The notes beneath the pieces were generated by a model. It was given only the letters and a program-made list of their open reading frames with translations. It did no database searches and had not been told where the DNA came from. Below, one piece after another: positions 24,301-32,595 of a stretch of DNA of 64,000 bases. The stretch is from Symbiodinium natans (taxonomy: Eukaryota > Sar > Dinophyceae > Suessiales > Symbiodiniaceae). The position numbers and the translations under genes are program-made. The stretch lies in NCBI GenBank assembly GCA_905221605.1, contig CAJNDS010000435.1, positions 311,001 through 375,000 on the forward strand, given 5' to 3'. The first letter of the stretch is position 1; each line of letters opens with the position of its first letter.

Positions 24301-25195
24301 CGATTTGCGAAGACCACTTCTGTGTAGAGCGCTCCCACCGAAGGATCATGTCTCTCATGCTCTCATACGTGGAATCGTCACCGATGGTGATTGTCAAGTG
24401 TGACCGAACTTGCTGAGGCAAAACACGCAACAAGATTGCACTCTGCATCTCATTCGGAACTGGCTTTCCCGACGCCTGCTCGTACTTGCGGAAGAGGTCC
24501 TCCAGACGTAGCACCTGCTCCAGGAGATTCCCTTGATTCATTGCCGGAAACTGTGAGATTGCTCCCAACAGTGCAAGCGCTCGTGTCTTATTGGTGGGTG
24601 CCAGCACATTGTTTAGCACACGCCATGTCTCGAATCCATTGGCACCGGTGACACTCTTGAGGATTTGGAGAGGCCTTTCCCGAAGCATGCTCGTGAGGAT
24701 TGCATACAGCTGCTTTCCCTGTAGAATGGCATCGTCGGTCATAGTGGCTTCTTCACAAGGCGAACTCAAATCCTGCTCTACCTCTTCAATCGCAGTATAC
24801 ATCTCAGGGCTTATTGCAAGGATCCACTGCTTGAAGCTCCAACTCCAATCTTGCCATTGCGTTAGCTCTTCTTCTCGGTCTTTGGGCTTGAAAGGGTCAG
24901 GTCGAGGGATGAACTTCGTCCACCCCGTCGGAGCTTCCTTCCTGGAACCAAGGTGAGTGACCGCTTCCTTCAATTCTTCTGACTGTCTTTGCTGCTCAAG
25001 GGACATGGACTGAAACAAACCCATGAAAGAACGATTCTGCTCTTGGCCCTGCATCACCATGTTGCCTAAGGCTTCCAAAATCTGAGGCACACTCGCAGTT
25101 GCAGACTGAGGCGATGTTGGCTGGGACTGTGCAAACGGATTCGGGGCTGAGGAAGGTTGAGATTGACCTTGAGGAGACGCCACGACTGCAATCAA
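18368..25195 (-). CDS. Copia Gag-Pol polyprotein with C-terminal membrane/zinc extension
   Basis: One open frame of 2275 codons encodes the replication proteins. In order: a Gag-like N-terminus and a Gly/Lys-rich basic stretch (about 310-400); a zinc knuckle CRICGKSGHWGNEC (about 411); aspartic protease DSGADLSVM (about 568); integrase with a His/Cys zinc site (HELTH..CSYC, about 965) and catalytic D, D, E in FYTD (about 1005), RSDNEP (about 1075) and GMAEQ (about 1115); RVT_2 reverse transcriptase from about 1480 with VHVDDGLLAG (about 1643); RNase H with SDSDWAG (about 1838) and SSCEAEL (about 1880). After RNase H come a membrane helix (about 2045-2065), an 18-bp-coded hexapeptide repeat and a Cys-rich end (CGMVRKA..CRQC). 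The frame is bounded upstream by an in-frame TGA and opens with TTG at 25,195, not ATG; the first Met is near residue 46. Expression may need frameshifting from the upstream ORF, or splicing. Confidence 0.93.
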   Translation of the reverse strand: MIAVVASPQGQSQPSSAPNPFAQSQPTSPQSATASVPQILEALGNMVMQGQEQNRSFMGLFQSMSLEQQRQSEELKEAVTHLGSRKEAPTGWTKFIPRPDPFKPKDREEELTQWQDWSWSFKQWILAISPEMYTAIEEVEQDLSSPCEEATMTDDAILQGKQLYAILTSMLRERPLQILKSVTGANGFETWRVLNNVLAPTNKTRALALLGAISQFPAMNQGNLLEQVLRLEDLFRKYEQASGKPVPNEMQSAILLRVLPQQVRSHLTITIGDDSTYESMRDMILRWERSTQKWSSQIVTGGAPQKPSYDDPNGPSPMDVDRVKGWPKGKGKWGKGAGKGSGKDGGKYGGKNGKGKGGKGGYESRPGKGKGYEKGGKGKQSPWSRNDWSKGGKDRGKKGGKGKERLSHDACRICGKSGHWGNECWMKDKVRNINQNDTSSASGNSSSASSSNSSTGTASVKRVFDLADSDRLDVPMTTVYEMDSEGSESYVSDNESWWCRVIEHSMVDGEDELEVIDFAWETYSVVDMSLDDALLGDEEWVAHAEVRGISSRSDEGYNALSEGLPQEVVLDSGADLSVMPRAWLEANLGDRGSSAPVRMVDAQGKEMKNHGSRKITLDLGPAMIQEEFYASDVGAPLISLGRLLKKGWSLDHRNGLLHLCNDPEEIEVPVSFRRNSLVVDARVFMVRDDEVKEPEEECVRASKEGRIIVQPHFNIHGLSPGWNFLDCGDPCILKRDKVRLDPSDDMSVHLWKYRTTLVFRQEAWELVDFQEPLESVENLSEVIEHGDAAVLIFTIMHRTKGDPDHYGLTLVAEAGTSEADEVKDWPVDLDLYAEEMSVADPHEQMSPIDLPGVCDQDGHEEPVGASPAPMLIGCGEEDHVVVEGLRLNEDSSARELREACKALGLGMSGSKKVMFQRLMSHSKKRALEDAMALENAAKPHEHQPRGERLPKQPTADEIAEHELTHVPFKEWCSYCVSCRSRRDAHRQDGEQHDTDGGDPIIAFDFFYTDVTGGELDFMRSAPKDKDAMVVVVAVDKTTGMSRAIPLESKGDQSLVYAAKEILGFISYLGYQGVVIRSDNEPSATALTKMICHSRTKLGLKTVARPSQPHEHATNGMAEQCVQNIRDLAATLLEQVKAQSGTEIRTRDEIAGWAYVHASMLQNTFAVRAGTTSFEKAFGLAYNGKLACFGEVVLFALSQGHRKKGRPKFVKGLWLGKSLANDMHVCGTALGLYLSTTVRRLNPQERWSKHMLKEFQGKPYKFSLSSLGKVVIPAMKDRTKPNVVPDMPVMPMEGPKEAALKAPDEAGSDSSSSSSQSGAKQSSHEEPGGVSTPSSQHASSTPSEGGTGDGVREEMDIEAGTGQKRSEPEPSDKEEDKRGEKRPMPEEKNVPLNAPPLYAGSSSPPKTSRVSTVKVADAEYYTLDEHLEEEWGDMEEWEIWSEVEEEEESIDWGELWRNRTENEGPPELSEHEMDQVDAESRKTEVKRLLDMGVLEQVSSLPENAELLQTKHVMDWRYREAKWKRRARLVCKQLKIWDPNRTDVYAPSTNPSIAKLLPALMVSRPGWQMVSFDVKDAFLEVKQRQELYVMLDGLPYRVHRCLPGQQAASAWWGEQLAADLATAGLVPDEACPAAFGQPGLGATVHVDDGLLAGTPENTRKVTEILEKKYKLEVSEPVKNIGDSLKFLKKELLITESGIEVRVDKKYLEKICGVLDLKRPRVRKMPCSPEIAKMDESEPLQELEASKFRAAVGSFLYLSPDRPDAQWTIAHLARSMSRPTKRMWKHACHLAEYLLATADVCLTLAWTYPGRSSLDERKLSREEATRLQVENSGKPDLVEGMSDSDWAGHWTRVSSTCGHVYLNGNATFSFVRKQGSISLSSCEAELMACCSTAAELMYVGHVIKTLSSTPCRLLCRLDSSSARSLLQKRGVSKVRHLETKLLWVQRETSRGTLELGTVSTYLNTADIGTKALSSERYGFLMSRLGYGGFECLSRNKQKYEQMNAKVIRLLVMMDAMRTANGAEAFGRDRELEQSGITIMSALSLEIKVNQWGGVLLVAAGLVILMTVLYMVWQMAWKERRLGDLQRMATTTDRTEDEEEWEHEPDEEGEPPLCGPDEPLRPDEPRRADEPLRPDEPRRPDELRRPDEPLRPDEPRRADEPRRPDEPRRPDELRRPDELRRPDEPLRADELRRPDEPLRADEPRRQDEPQVRVQAQPVHQGGHGWNQRQVALIGNTGLRFHSQTCGMVRKAHRDGRHVRLLTREQAVRDGYEGCRQCNP
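18590..18870 (-). repeat. 18-bp coding minisatellite (RRPDEP hexapeptide)
   Basis: About 15 copies of an 18-bp unit lie inside the polyprotein frame and encode degenerate hexapeptides such as RRPDEP, LRPDEP, RRADEP and RRPDEL. Because the unit is a multiple of three, copy number can vary without breaking the frame. It lies between the C-terminal membrane helix and the Cys-rich end. Confidence 0.9.
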
Positions 25196-25719
25196 AGCTC
25201 AACGGAACCCTCAGACTGCTTCAATGCCACCTTGAACTTCAACCTCTTTGGTGTGGGCTCACTGGTCTCGGTCAGGTCAAGTGGTTCACTTCGAGGCTCC
25301 AGCGACTGTTCGAACACGTCCGATCCGGTGTTCTCGCCCTGGTCCAACCTAGACAAGATCTCCAGGTCACGCTCAAACGTCTTGCCCTCTTCAGTCGCGT
25401 GCACAAAGTTCTCTTGAGCACTCCACTCTACAGCTTCACAAAACACGTTGTCTGTTGCAATGAACCGAAAATCTTCCAAGATGCTCTGGTTCTTGTTCAA
25501 ACACTTTTCAGCCAAAGCGAAAACGTCCTCGATCCTGCTCAGTCTATCCAGCTTGGGCTCCAAACTCAAGCGAGCTGACTCCAGGATGTTCTGCCAGCCT
25601 TTCTGGGTCCGATTCTCTGGCTTCGGTCGCAACAAGAGCTGCTCAAAGTAAAACTCACGCAGTTTCTGCTTTGCTTCTTCTAAAGCGCCCCACGTCGCCG
25701 TTGTGCCACAGCAGCCCAC
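25192..25719 (-). CDS. Leader ORF upstream of Gag in the copia element
   Basis: A 175-codon frame, opening with GTG and with no ATG near its start, lies between the PBS and the polyprotein. It overlaps the polyprotein start in the sequence TTGA (25,192-25,195) in another frame. It is rich in Glu, Leu and Lys and predicted to be largely helical (ALEEAKQKLREF; ESARLSLEPKLDRL). It is probably the N-terminal part of Gag, joined by programmed frameshifting or by removal of a small intron; a separate small protein is the alternative. No slippery heptamer was recognised. Confidence 0.5.
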   Translation of the reverse strand: MGCCGTTATWGALEEAKQKLREFYFEQLLLRPKPENRTQKGWQNILESARLSLEPKLDRLSRIEDVFALAEKCLNKNQSILEDFRFIATDNVFCEAVEWSAQENFVHATEEGKTFERDLEILSRLDQGENTGSDVFEQSLEPRSEPLDLTETSEPTPKRLKFKVALKQSEGSVEL

Positions 25720-25929
25720 AGCGCGGTGGTAAAAGACAAGGAGGTTCTGGCCGCCCAGCTGCCCGTCTGCACCCCACTAGGCCGCCTCCAGCAGCCCAGG
25801 CACAAAGGAAGCTATGAAGAGGATCCAACCCTCAGAGGCACAAACCTACAGCTGGGGCACTACCTACCCTACTGTCGAGGCTAGGGTCCAGGCCTCTTTC
25901 CCGGAGCTCAGGTACCCAAGGGTGGACCT

Positions 25930-25946
25930 TCACCGCTCCGCTACCA
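25930..25946 (-). promoter_or_regulatory. tRNA primer binding site
   Basis: Directly inside the 5' LTR the minus strand reads TGGTAGCGGAGC. This closely resembles the initiator-methionine PBS of plant copia elements (TGGTATCAGAGC) and implies a tRNA 3' end of GCTACCA. The tRNA identity is inferred. Confidence 0.75.
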
Positions 25947-26073
25947 TACGAAACTTTTCCACTTCAAGCAAAAGCGCCTGTGTCATTGCACACTCGATGG
26001 AAAACATGATGTGCCCAAGTAAAATCACTTTGGGGTAAAACAGGGGTGTGCTACTGTACTTTCACCTTTTGCA
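25947..26073 (-). repeat. 5' LTR of the copia element
   Basis: 127 bp. On the minus strand this copy lies upstream of the coding region and directly abuts the primer binding site. Confidence 0.95.
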
Positions 26074-26078
26074 CTCTA
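26074..26078. repeat. Target site duplication, right copy (CTCTA)
   Basis: This matches 17,942-17,946 and fixes the outer ends of the element. Confidence 0.85.
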
Positions 26079-27100
26079 AGTCAAACAGTCCATCTGTCTT
26101 GCGCTACGCAACAATGCACAGTGGCATCGGCTCATGTGAGCATATACAACAACTGAACCTGCACGGCAAACCAGAGGCAGCGTTCAGCAAAAGCGACACA
26201 ACTGTCAAATCACCATATGAAGCTAGACAGGCAGGTATTGTCCAATCCGACAAAACAGAACTGACAGACGTATGTACATATGTTATAGTCTGCTGAAATT
26301 ACAGTACGTTCTTGGAGGTCTACCCACAGCCCTGAAGCTCCAATTGCTCTAAAATAAAGCAGCCATGGTTTCTAGACGTTAGACCACAGTGCGGTTTAAG
26401 AGCAACCTCAAAGAAGAGGCATTAGCTCGAAGCTATCTGTTTCTGCGGTCTGCTTTGTGCACTGACCCGAGCCTTCAGTCCGACGCCTTGGCCTGCTTCG
26501 TGCACTGGCTCGAATTTTCTGCAGCCAGGATGCTGCGCAGAAGAATAAGTCCATAGCTTGAAACGTGATCAGGAGAACTTCCGCTGGACAAAGCTCTTGA
26601 TGGATTGGTCTCTGATCCCATTGTTCTGTTCAACCTCCTTCCGTTGCCTTGTAAGTCTGCGCCAAAAGTCGATAAGAAGCGAACTGATAAGCAACATGAC
26701 CACCAAGGCTGGCGAAAAGTTCTGTTGGCCGTATAACTTTTTTTTTTGGACTGGCGCCCCTTTACTACATCAGTAGCACAGTAGGCCGGTCTTGTTGGGC
26801 TCGACGTAACGGGTGAAACGAAGTTAGCGTGCGCAAACCACCAAGAACACCACGCAACCACCCAAAAACAAGGAAACAGAAGCAACAAAGCAAGCAAAGG
26901 CGCCGAACTACTAGGTAACCCCACGCACTCAGTACTCGAAGTCGTCGTTGAAGTCCCGGTGCAATCATACAGCACTGAGCATGCGGGGAGTCGCAAATTG
27001 CGACACTGCCAGATTTTCAAAATCACCATCATGTAGCTACTGGTACGACGTCATTCGGCTCGAACCGAGGTCATCATTCGATAGTCAGTCTGTTGGCCGT
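26079..27100. other. No gene recognised
   Basis: This stretch has mixed composition. A minus-strand frame at 26,475-27,032 lacks motifs. A short poly-T stretch lies near 26,740. Confidence 0.4.
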
Positions 27101-27123
27101 ATAATTGTAAAAAGGATGCAAGT

Positions 27124-27515
27124 TTGCAAAGCCTGGCAAGGCTTGCCGGACAGAGGGCTTCACTGCTGCATAAAGTGCGGGAGGCCGCACTCTGTTTTCA
27201 GCAAACTGGGAAGCTTTGGAAGCCTCTTGAGTTTAAGACCCTAGTCCGGAACCCGCCACATCCTGTTAAAGTCATTGACTTAGTTTTGCCTTTCGACGTG
27301 GAGCCTTCGACTTCTTCTGATGCTTGGCCAATGGCTGAAACCTTGGCTTCCAACATTCTTGCTTCTCGTGACGTTCCCACCCGGAATGACATTGCTTCAC
27401 TTTTCAACCTCCACAAAGCTCCGCCGCGGGGAATGCCTGAGAAAGAAGCTGCTTTCACTTGTGGCGCATTCGCTCAAGGCCCGCTGTTCGGGCTTCATGT
27501 TGGCAGCCGGAAATA
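27124..27515 (+). pseudogene. Retroelement-like ORF fragment cut by tandem repeat
   Basis: The plus-strand frame has strong protein-like composition up to about 27,510, including VIDLVLPFDVEPSTSSDAW, DIASLFNLHKAPPRGM and CGAFAQGPLFGLHVGSR. It then runs into the 1.7-kb tandem unit and degenerates. It resembles N-terminal regions of ORFs abundant in dinoflagellate genomes and often linked to retroelement RT/RNase H. That link is recollection plus context: RNase H fragments follow at 32.6-33.5 kb. The break at exactly 27,516 suggests the tandem unit interrupts it. Confidence 0.4.
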
Positions 27516-29250
27516 CTGCGGGGGCACTCAAACGTGTCCTACGCTTCTTGTGTCTTTCTGGGGTCGGATTTGGCTTCACTTGAGGCACATTCTCCAAACC
27601 CCCAGCAAAGGGCCTACCTTGTCCCAAATCAATAAGTGTTGTCGAAAATCCCCTTTCCCCAATGGCAATGTTGCAACACGTTGGTCATGTCAGACCGACC
27701 TTCGGCATCCAACATTGCCATTGGGGGCTCGGGGGCACACGCAAGGGCTTGTGACCGGAGACAAGCATCCTTTTCCAGGCTCTTCAGGCTCCAAATCCTT
27801 GCGATTTCAAGGTAGCTCTCAAGGTCGGGCTGCGCTGCTTACTGCGTTCTGCAGACCCTGCATGTAACACTGCAGCAACCTGCAGACCCTGCAGACCTGC
27901 AGCAAGCACGCGGACTCTGCAGCAAGCCTGCAGGCCCTGCAGCAGCCTGATGCAGCAAGCCTGCAGACCCCTGCAGCAAGCCTACAGCTGCAGGGTCTGT
28001 AGGCTGTCGGCAAGCCTGCAGACCCTGCAGCAGCCTGCAGGCCAGCAGCGCCTGCGGGCAACCTGCAGACCCTGCCGCACGCCGCCCCTACAGACCCTAC
28101 AGCAAGCCTGCAAAACCTGCTGCCTGCCTCTCCCCCAGCCCGCATGGCTTCCAGTCTTCAATTACTTGGGCATTTTCCTGCATTCACACAGAGTCCATTT
28201 CCCCTTGTAAACACAAAGGCTTGAAGGCCCCAGAGTCTGCAGGAAGCTTGAAAGCCCCTGACCTGTAGAACTGCAAATTAAAAACCAGGTGTCACATGCT
28301 CCGCGCTGTAGGAAAAGCTGGATTTTTCCGCCAGTCTAATTTCATGAAAACTAGTACTACACGCTCCGCACTGTGGGAAAAGCTGGATTTCGCCTCGGGT
28401 GTAATTTCATCAAAACTGGTACTACACGCTCCGCGCTGGGGAAAAACCACAGTGTACTACATGAATGCATAGTTTTTTCAAAACTTTAAGGTTCATGTAA
28501 TGTTTCTACTTGGAATCAAGGTACTACACGCTGTTTTCCCGCATTTTTTGAGTGTAGTACTCGTGTACAGGTCTGCTACACGCGCTTTCTCAAGGGTTAT
28601 ACGGTTTACCAGTCTTTCAAATACTCAAGTAAGGCCTCACAATCCCCTTCAAGGGCTCCAAAACCTCATCAGGACCTCCCAGAGCCTTTTTTCCAACTTT
28701 TGCGGGCTGCCCGTTGGAAAAATCGCTGAAAAACGTGGTATCGCGCGGGTCCACATTCAGGACCGACAAACGACGAGAAACATAGGACGCATCAGAGTAC
28801 CCCCCCAGTGGCAACCTGAATGGCGCCTATATGAATAAGTACAGGCCCACCACCGACCGCTTGCCACGCAGCGGTGCATTTTTATTGTCTTATGTCGGGA
28901 GCGGTCCTCACGTCGGGCAAAATTTCGGCGAGCTTCAAAAGTGTGTCTTCTCATCAGAAATCGCACAGTTTTTGGCCTTCATTTTGAGGCCAGAAATTGG
29001 GTCCCAAAACTGGGTCTGCCTGATTCGAAACTCTTAGAGAAGATCCCATTTCGGGCTTCGCTTTGGGGCCCAAAAATAGGACCCCAGAATGGGCCGTGAA
29101 ACGTGGCAAGTGTGCTTTCAATTTTGCGGAGACACGCAAAGCATGCACCACATGTTTGGGTCGGGCGCAAAGATAGTCAGCGGTCGCTTAAGACTGTTGG
29201 CAATAGCGTTATAACGGAACAAGTATTGCACATGACAAGCTGAATTGCAA
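27516..29250. repeat. Tandem repeat unit 1 (1735 bp)
   Basis: First of three head-to-tail copies that start at CTGCGGGGGCACTCAAACG. The unit holds an inverted pair (CCCCAATGGCAATGTTG and its complement about 60 bp on), a CTGCAG-rich minisatellite (about 27,840-28,110), an 80-bp subrepeat with CACGCTCCGCRCTG (about 28,290-28,450), and a 3' part ending GAATTGCAA. Compared with unit 2 it has an extra block of about 77 bp near 29,100-29,175. Confidence 0.9.
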
Positions 29251-30894
29251 CTGCGGGGGCACTCAAACGTGTCCTACGCTTCTTGTGTCTTTCTGGGGTC
29301 GGATTTGGCTTCACTTGAGGCACATTCTCCAAACCCCCAGCAAAGGGCCTACCTTGTCCCAAATCAATAAGTGTTGTCGAAAATCCCCTTTCCCCAATGG
29401 CAATGTTGCAACACGTTGGTCATGTCAGACCGACCTTCGGCATCCAACATTGCCATTGGGGGCTCGGGGGCACAGACAAGCATCCTTTTCCAGGCTCTTC
29501 AGGCTCCAAGTCCTTGCGATTTCAAGGTAGCTCTCAAGGTCGGGCTGCGCTGCTTACTGCGTTCTGCAGACCCTGCATGTAACACTGCAGCAACCTGCAG
29601 ACCCTGCAGACCTGCAGCAAGCATGCGGACTCTGCAGCAAGCCTGCAGGCCCTGCAGCAGCCTGATGCAGCAAGCCTGCAGACCCCTGCAGCAAGCCTAC
29701 AGCTGCAGGGTCTGTAGGCTGTCGGCAAGCCTGCAGACCCTGCAGCAGCCTGCAGGCCAGCAGCGCCTGCGGGCAACCTGCAGACCCTGCCGCACGCCGC
29801 CCCTACAGACCCTACAGCAAGCCTGCAAAACCTGCTGCCTGCCTCTCCCCCAGCCCGCATGGCTTCCAGTCTTCAATTACTTGGGCATTTTCCTGCATTC
29901 ACACAGAGTCCATTTCCCCTTGTAAACACAAAGGCTTGAAGGCCCCAGAGTCTGCAGGAAGCTTGAAAGCCCCTGACCTGTAGAACTGCAAATTAAAAAC
30001 CAGGTGTCACATGCTCCGCGCTGTAGGAAAAGCTGGATTTTTCCGCCAGTCTAATTTCATGAAAACTAATACTACACGCTCCGCACTGTGGGAAAAGCTG
30101 GATTTCGCCTCGGGTGTAATTTCATCAAAACTGGTACTACACGCTCCGCGCTGGGGAAAAACCACAGTGTACTACATGAATGCATAGTTTTTTCAAAACT
30201 TTAAGGTTCATGTAATGTTTCTACTTGGAATCAAGGTACTACACGCTGTTTTCCCGCATTTTTTGAGTGTAGTACTCGTGTACAGGTCTGCTACACGCGC
30301 TTTCTCAAGGGTTATACGGTTTACCAGTCTTTCAAATACTCAAGTAAGGCCTCACAATCCCCTTCAAGGGCTCCAAAACCTCATCAGGACCTCCCAGAGC
30401 CTTTTTTCCAACTTTTGCGGGCTGCCCGTTGGAAAAATCGCTGAAAACGTGGTATCGCGCGGGTCCACATTCAGGACCGACAAACGACGAGAAACATAGG
30501 ACGCATCAGAGTACCCCCCCAGTGGCAACCTGAATGGCGCCTATATGAACAAGTACAGGCCCACCACCGACCGCTTGCCACGCAGCGGTGCATTTTTATT
30601 GTCTTATGTCGGGAGCGGTCCTCACGTCGGGCAAAATTTCGGCGAGCTTCAAAAGTGTGTCTTCTCATCAGAAATCGCACAGTTTTTGGCCCTCATTTTG
30701 AGGCCAGAAATTGGGTCCCAAACTGGGTCTGCCGGATTCGAAACTCTTAGAGAAGATCCCATTTCGGGCTTCGCTTTGGTGCCCAAAAATAGGACCCCAG
30801 AATGGGCCGTGAAAGATAGTCAGCGGTCGCTTAAGACTGTTGGCAATAGCGTAAAAAACGGAACAAGTGTTGTACATGACAAGCTGAATTGCAA
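29251..30894. repeat. Tandem repeat unit 2 (1644 bp)
   Basis: Nearly identical to unit 1 apart from short deletions: about 77 bp in the 3' part and about 19 bp after GGGGGCACA. The low divergence shows a recent duplication. Confidence 0.9.
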
Positions 30895-31288
30895 CTGCGG
30901 GGGCACTCAAACGTGTCCTACGCTTCTTGTGTCTTTCTGGGGTCGGATTTGGCTTCACTTGAGGCACATTCTCCAAACCCCCAGCAAAGGGCCTACCTTG
31001 TCCCAAATCAATAAGTGTTGTCGAAAATCCCCTTTCCCCAATGGCAATGTTGCAACACGTTGGTCATGTCAGACCGACCTTCGGCATCCAACATTGCCAT
31101 TGGGGGCTCGGAGGCACACGCAAGGGTGTGACCGGAGACAAGCATCCTTTTCCAGGCTCTTCAGGCTCCAAGTCCTTGCGATTTCAAGGTGGTTCTCAAG
31201 GTCGGGCTGCGCTGCTTATGCGTTCTGCAGACTCTGCATGACACTGCAGCAACCTGCAGACCCTGCAGACCTGCAGCAAGCATGCGGA
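30895..31288. repeat. Tandem repeat unit 3, truncated
   Basis: Only the first roughly 394 bp of the unit are present. Identity stops within the CTGCAG minisatellite at AGCATGCGGA, after which unique sequence resumes. The junction inside an internally repetitive tract fits slippage or unequal recombination. Confidence 0.85.
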
Positions 31289-31924
31289 ACGAGCCAGCTG
31301 GGAAAGACTCCTGCAGTGGACCTTGCAACCATTTCTTTTGGGCCTTCTCAAGGGTCAAGCGATAAATCTCATGGGCAATTTTATCAACGGGAGTGGCTTG
31401 AAGTTCCAGATGGCTTGCCAACTTCAGCGGAAGACTTGCGAACCTTGGCAGGGGTGAGTAGCAAAGGTGCTTTGTGGCATGACATTAAACACGGCAAGGT
31501 AAAGGATTTGCACTCTTGCGCTCTAAGAGTCCACTTTCAAAGCACCTCTGTGCGACGACGAGTGACGGACGCACAGCTTTGCGCACGTCTGCAACATAAA
31601 TTCTTTAGGTGTCTTGAAGCAATCTGCGAAAAACACGCTGAACCTTTGCAGAAGCCACTTGGCTACAGGGCCGTCAGAGCAGTGTCATTGTGCACAAACT
31701 CCACCAGTGCCACAGAAAAGTTGACAAATTTTAAATGTTACAAAGGGTGCAACCTTGAAGCTGGAAGTAGTTTGAGACAAGTCCAATTTTGGTTCGCCAG
31801 TTGGCCAATGTCTTATCATGCCCAGGCAGCTGAAACCTGCACGAAGAACGCCACCACTGGCAACTTGCAAGCGCCGCCAAGGAGTTACAACCTGAGGAGC
31901 TGGCCGCACCACCTGGACTCTTGA
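31289..31924 (+). pseudogene. Retroelement-like ORF fragment, second part
   Basis: The frame remains open from unit 3 to the stop at 31,922-31,924 with protein-like composition: QREWLEVPDGLPTSAEDL, SKGALWHDIKHGKVKDLHSC and AEPLQKPLGYRAVRAVSL. I do not recognise a domain. It may be the continuation of the ORF cut at 27,515, with the triplicated unit inserted between them. Confidence 0.35.
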
Positions 31925-32595
31925 CAATGATTTTACCTCCAGTAAAATTAGAAATGCCTGAACAAGGTTTGGCCAATGACATGATTGTTACGCAAATCAA
32001 CATGCACATGGTCCGCACGTTCAAGAAAATGCTAATTGTTGCAAAATGAAGCCGGTTCAGTAAGCTTACAAAGGAAGCAAGAAGTTTACAAACCTTGGGG
32101 GAATTGTGACTCTGGAACCTTCAAGCCTTTTTGTGACAAGGGAAAATGGACTCTGTGTAAATGCAGGAAAATGCAGTAATTAAAGACTGGAAGCCATGTG
32201 GGTGGAAAAAAGGAAGGCAGGAGGTTTTGTAGGCTTGCTGTGGGGTCTGTAGGGGCGGCGTGCGACAGGGTCTGCAGGTTGCCCGCAGACGCTGCTGGCC
32301 TGTAGAACGTTTCAAAGTCAATCAGACCAGCTAAGGCAATGGCACGGTGGTCGATCAAGTCTCATCGACGACTACACAGAAACTCAGGTGAACCTGACTA
32401 ACTCCAGTGACAAGAGCATTGATCCGCACAGCATCGACGTCATTGCTTGCGGCATTTGTGCACATTCTCGTTTGCTCTGCTGCCTCGAGCCCTGAGGACT
32501 TTGTTTGCTCGAACAATAGACCTTAGAAAGACTACAAACAACTCCCATTTTGCCGCTTCACTCCCAGATGCTGACCTTTGCGCATATAATCCCGT
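31925..32595. other. No gene; reversed CTGCAG minisatellite remnant
   Basis: The region 32,200-32,310 is a reverse-oriented, diverged piece of the tandem unit (GGGTCTGCAGG, GGTCTGTAGGGGCGGCGTG). Nothing else is recognised. Confidence 0.5.

Larger units (their letters stand above)
17947..26073 (-). mobile_element. Complete Ty1/copia LTR retrotransposon
   Basis: This 8127-bp element lies on the minus strand. Its two terminal direct repeats (17,947-18,073 and 25,947-26,073) are exactly 8000 bp apart and differ at one of 127 positions (17,994 A versus 25,994 T). The 5-bp duplication CTCTA flanks it at 17,942-17,946 and 26,074-26,078. On the minus strand the LTR begins TGCAAAAGG and ends GTTTCGTA, so the ends are TG...TA rather than TG...CA. 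A primer binding site adjoins the 5' LTR and a purine tract the 3' LTR. Domain order is gag, protease, integrase, RT, RNase H, which defines Ty1/copia. The intact frame and nearly identical LTRs point to a recent insertion. Confidence 0.95.

Noticed and set aside
27540-31330. CRISPR-like array, because of spaced repeats
   Set aside because: The repeats are 1.7 kb units or degenerate CTGCAG tracts with no constant repeat and unique spacers, in eukaryotic DNA.
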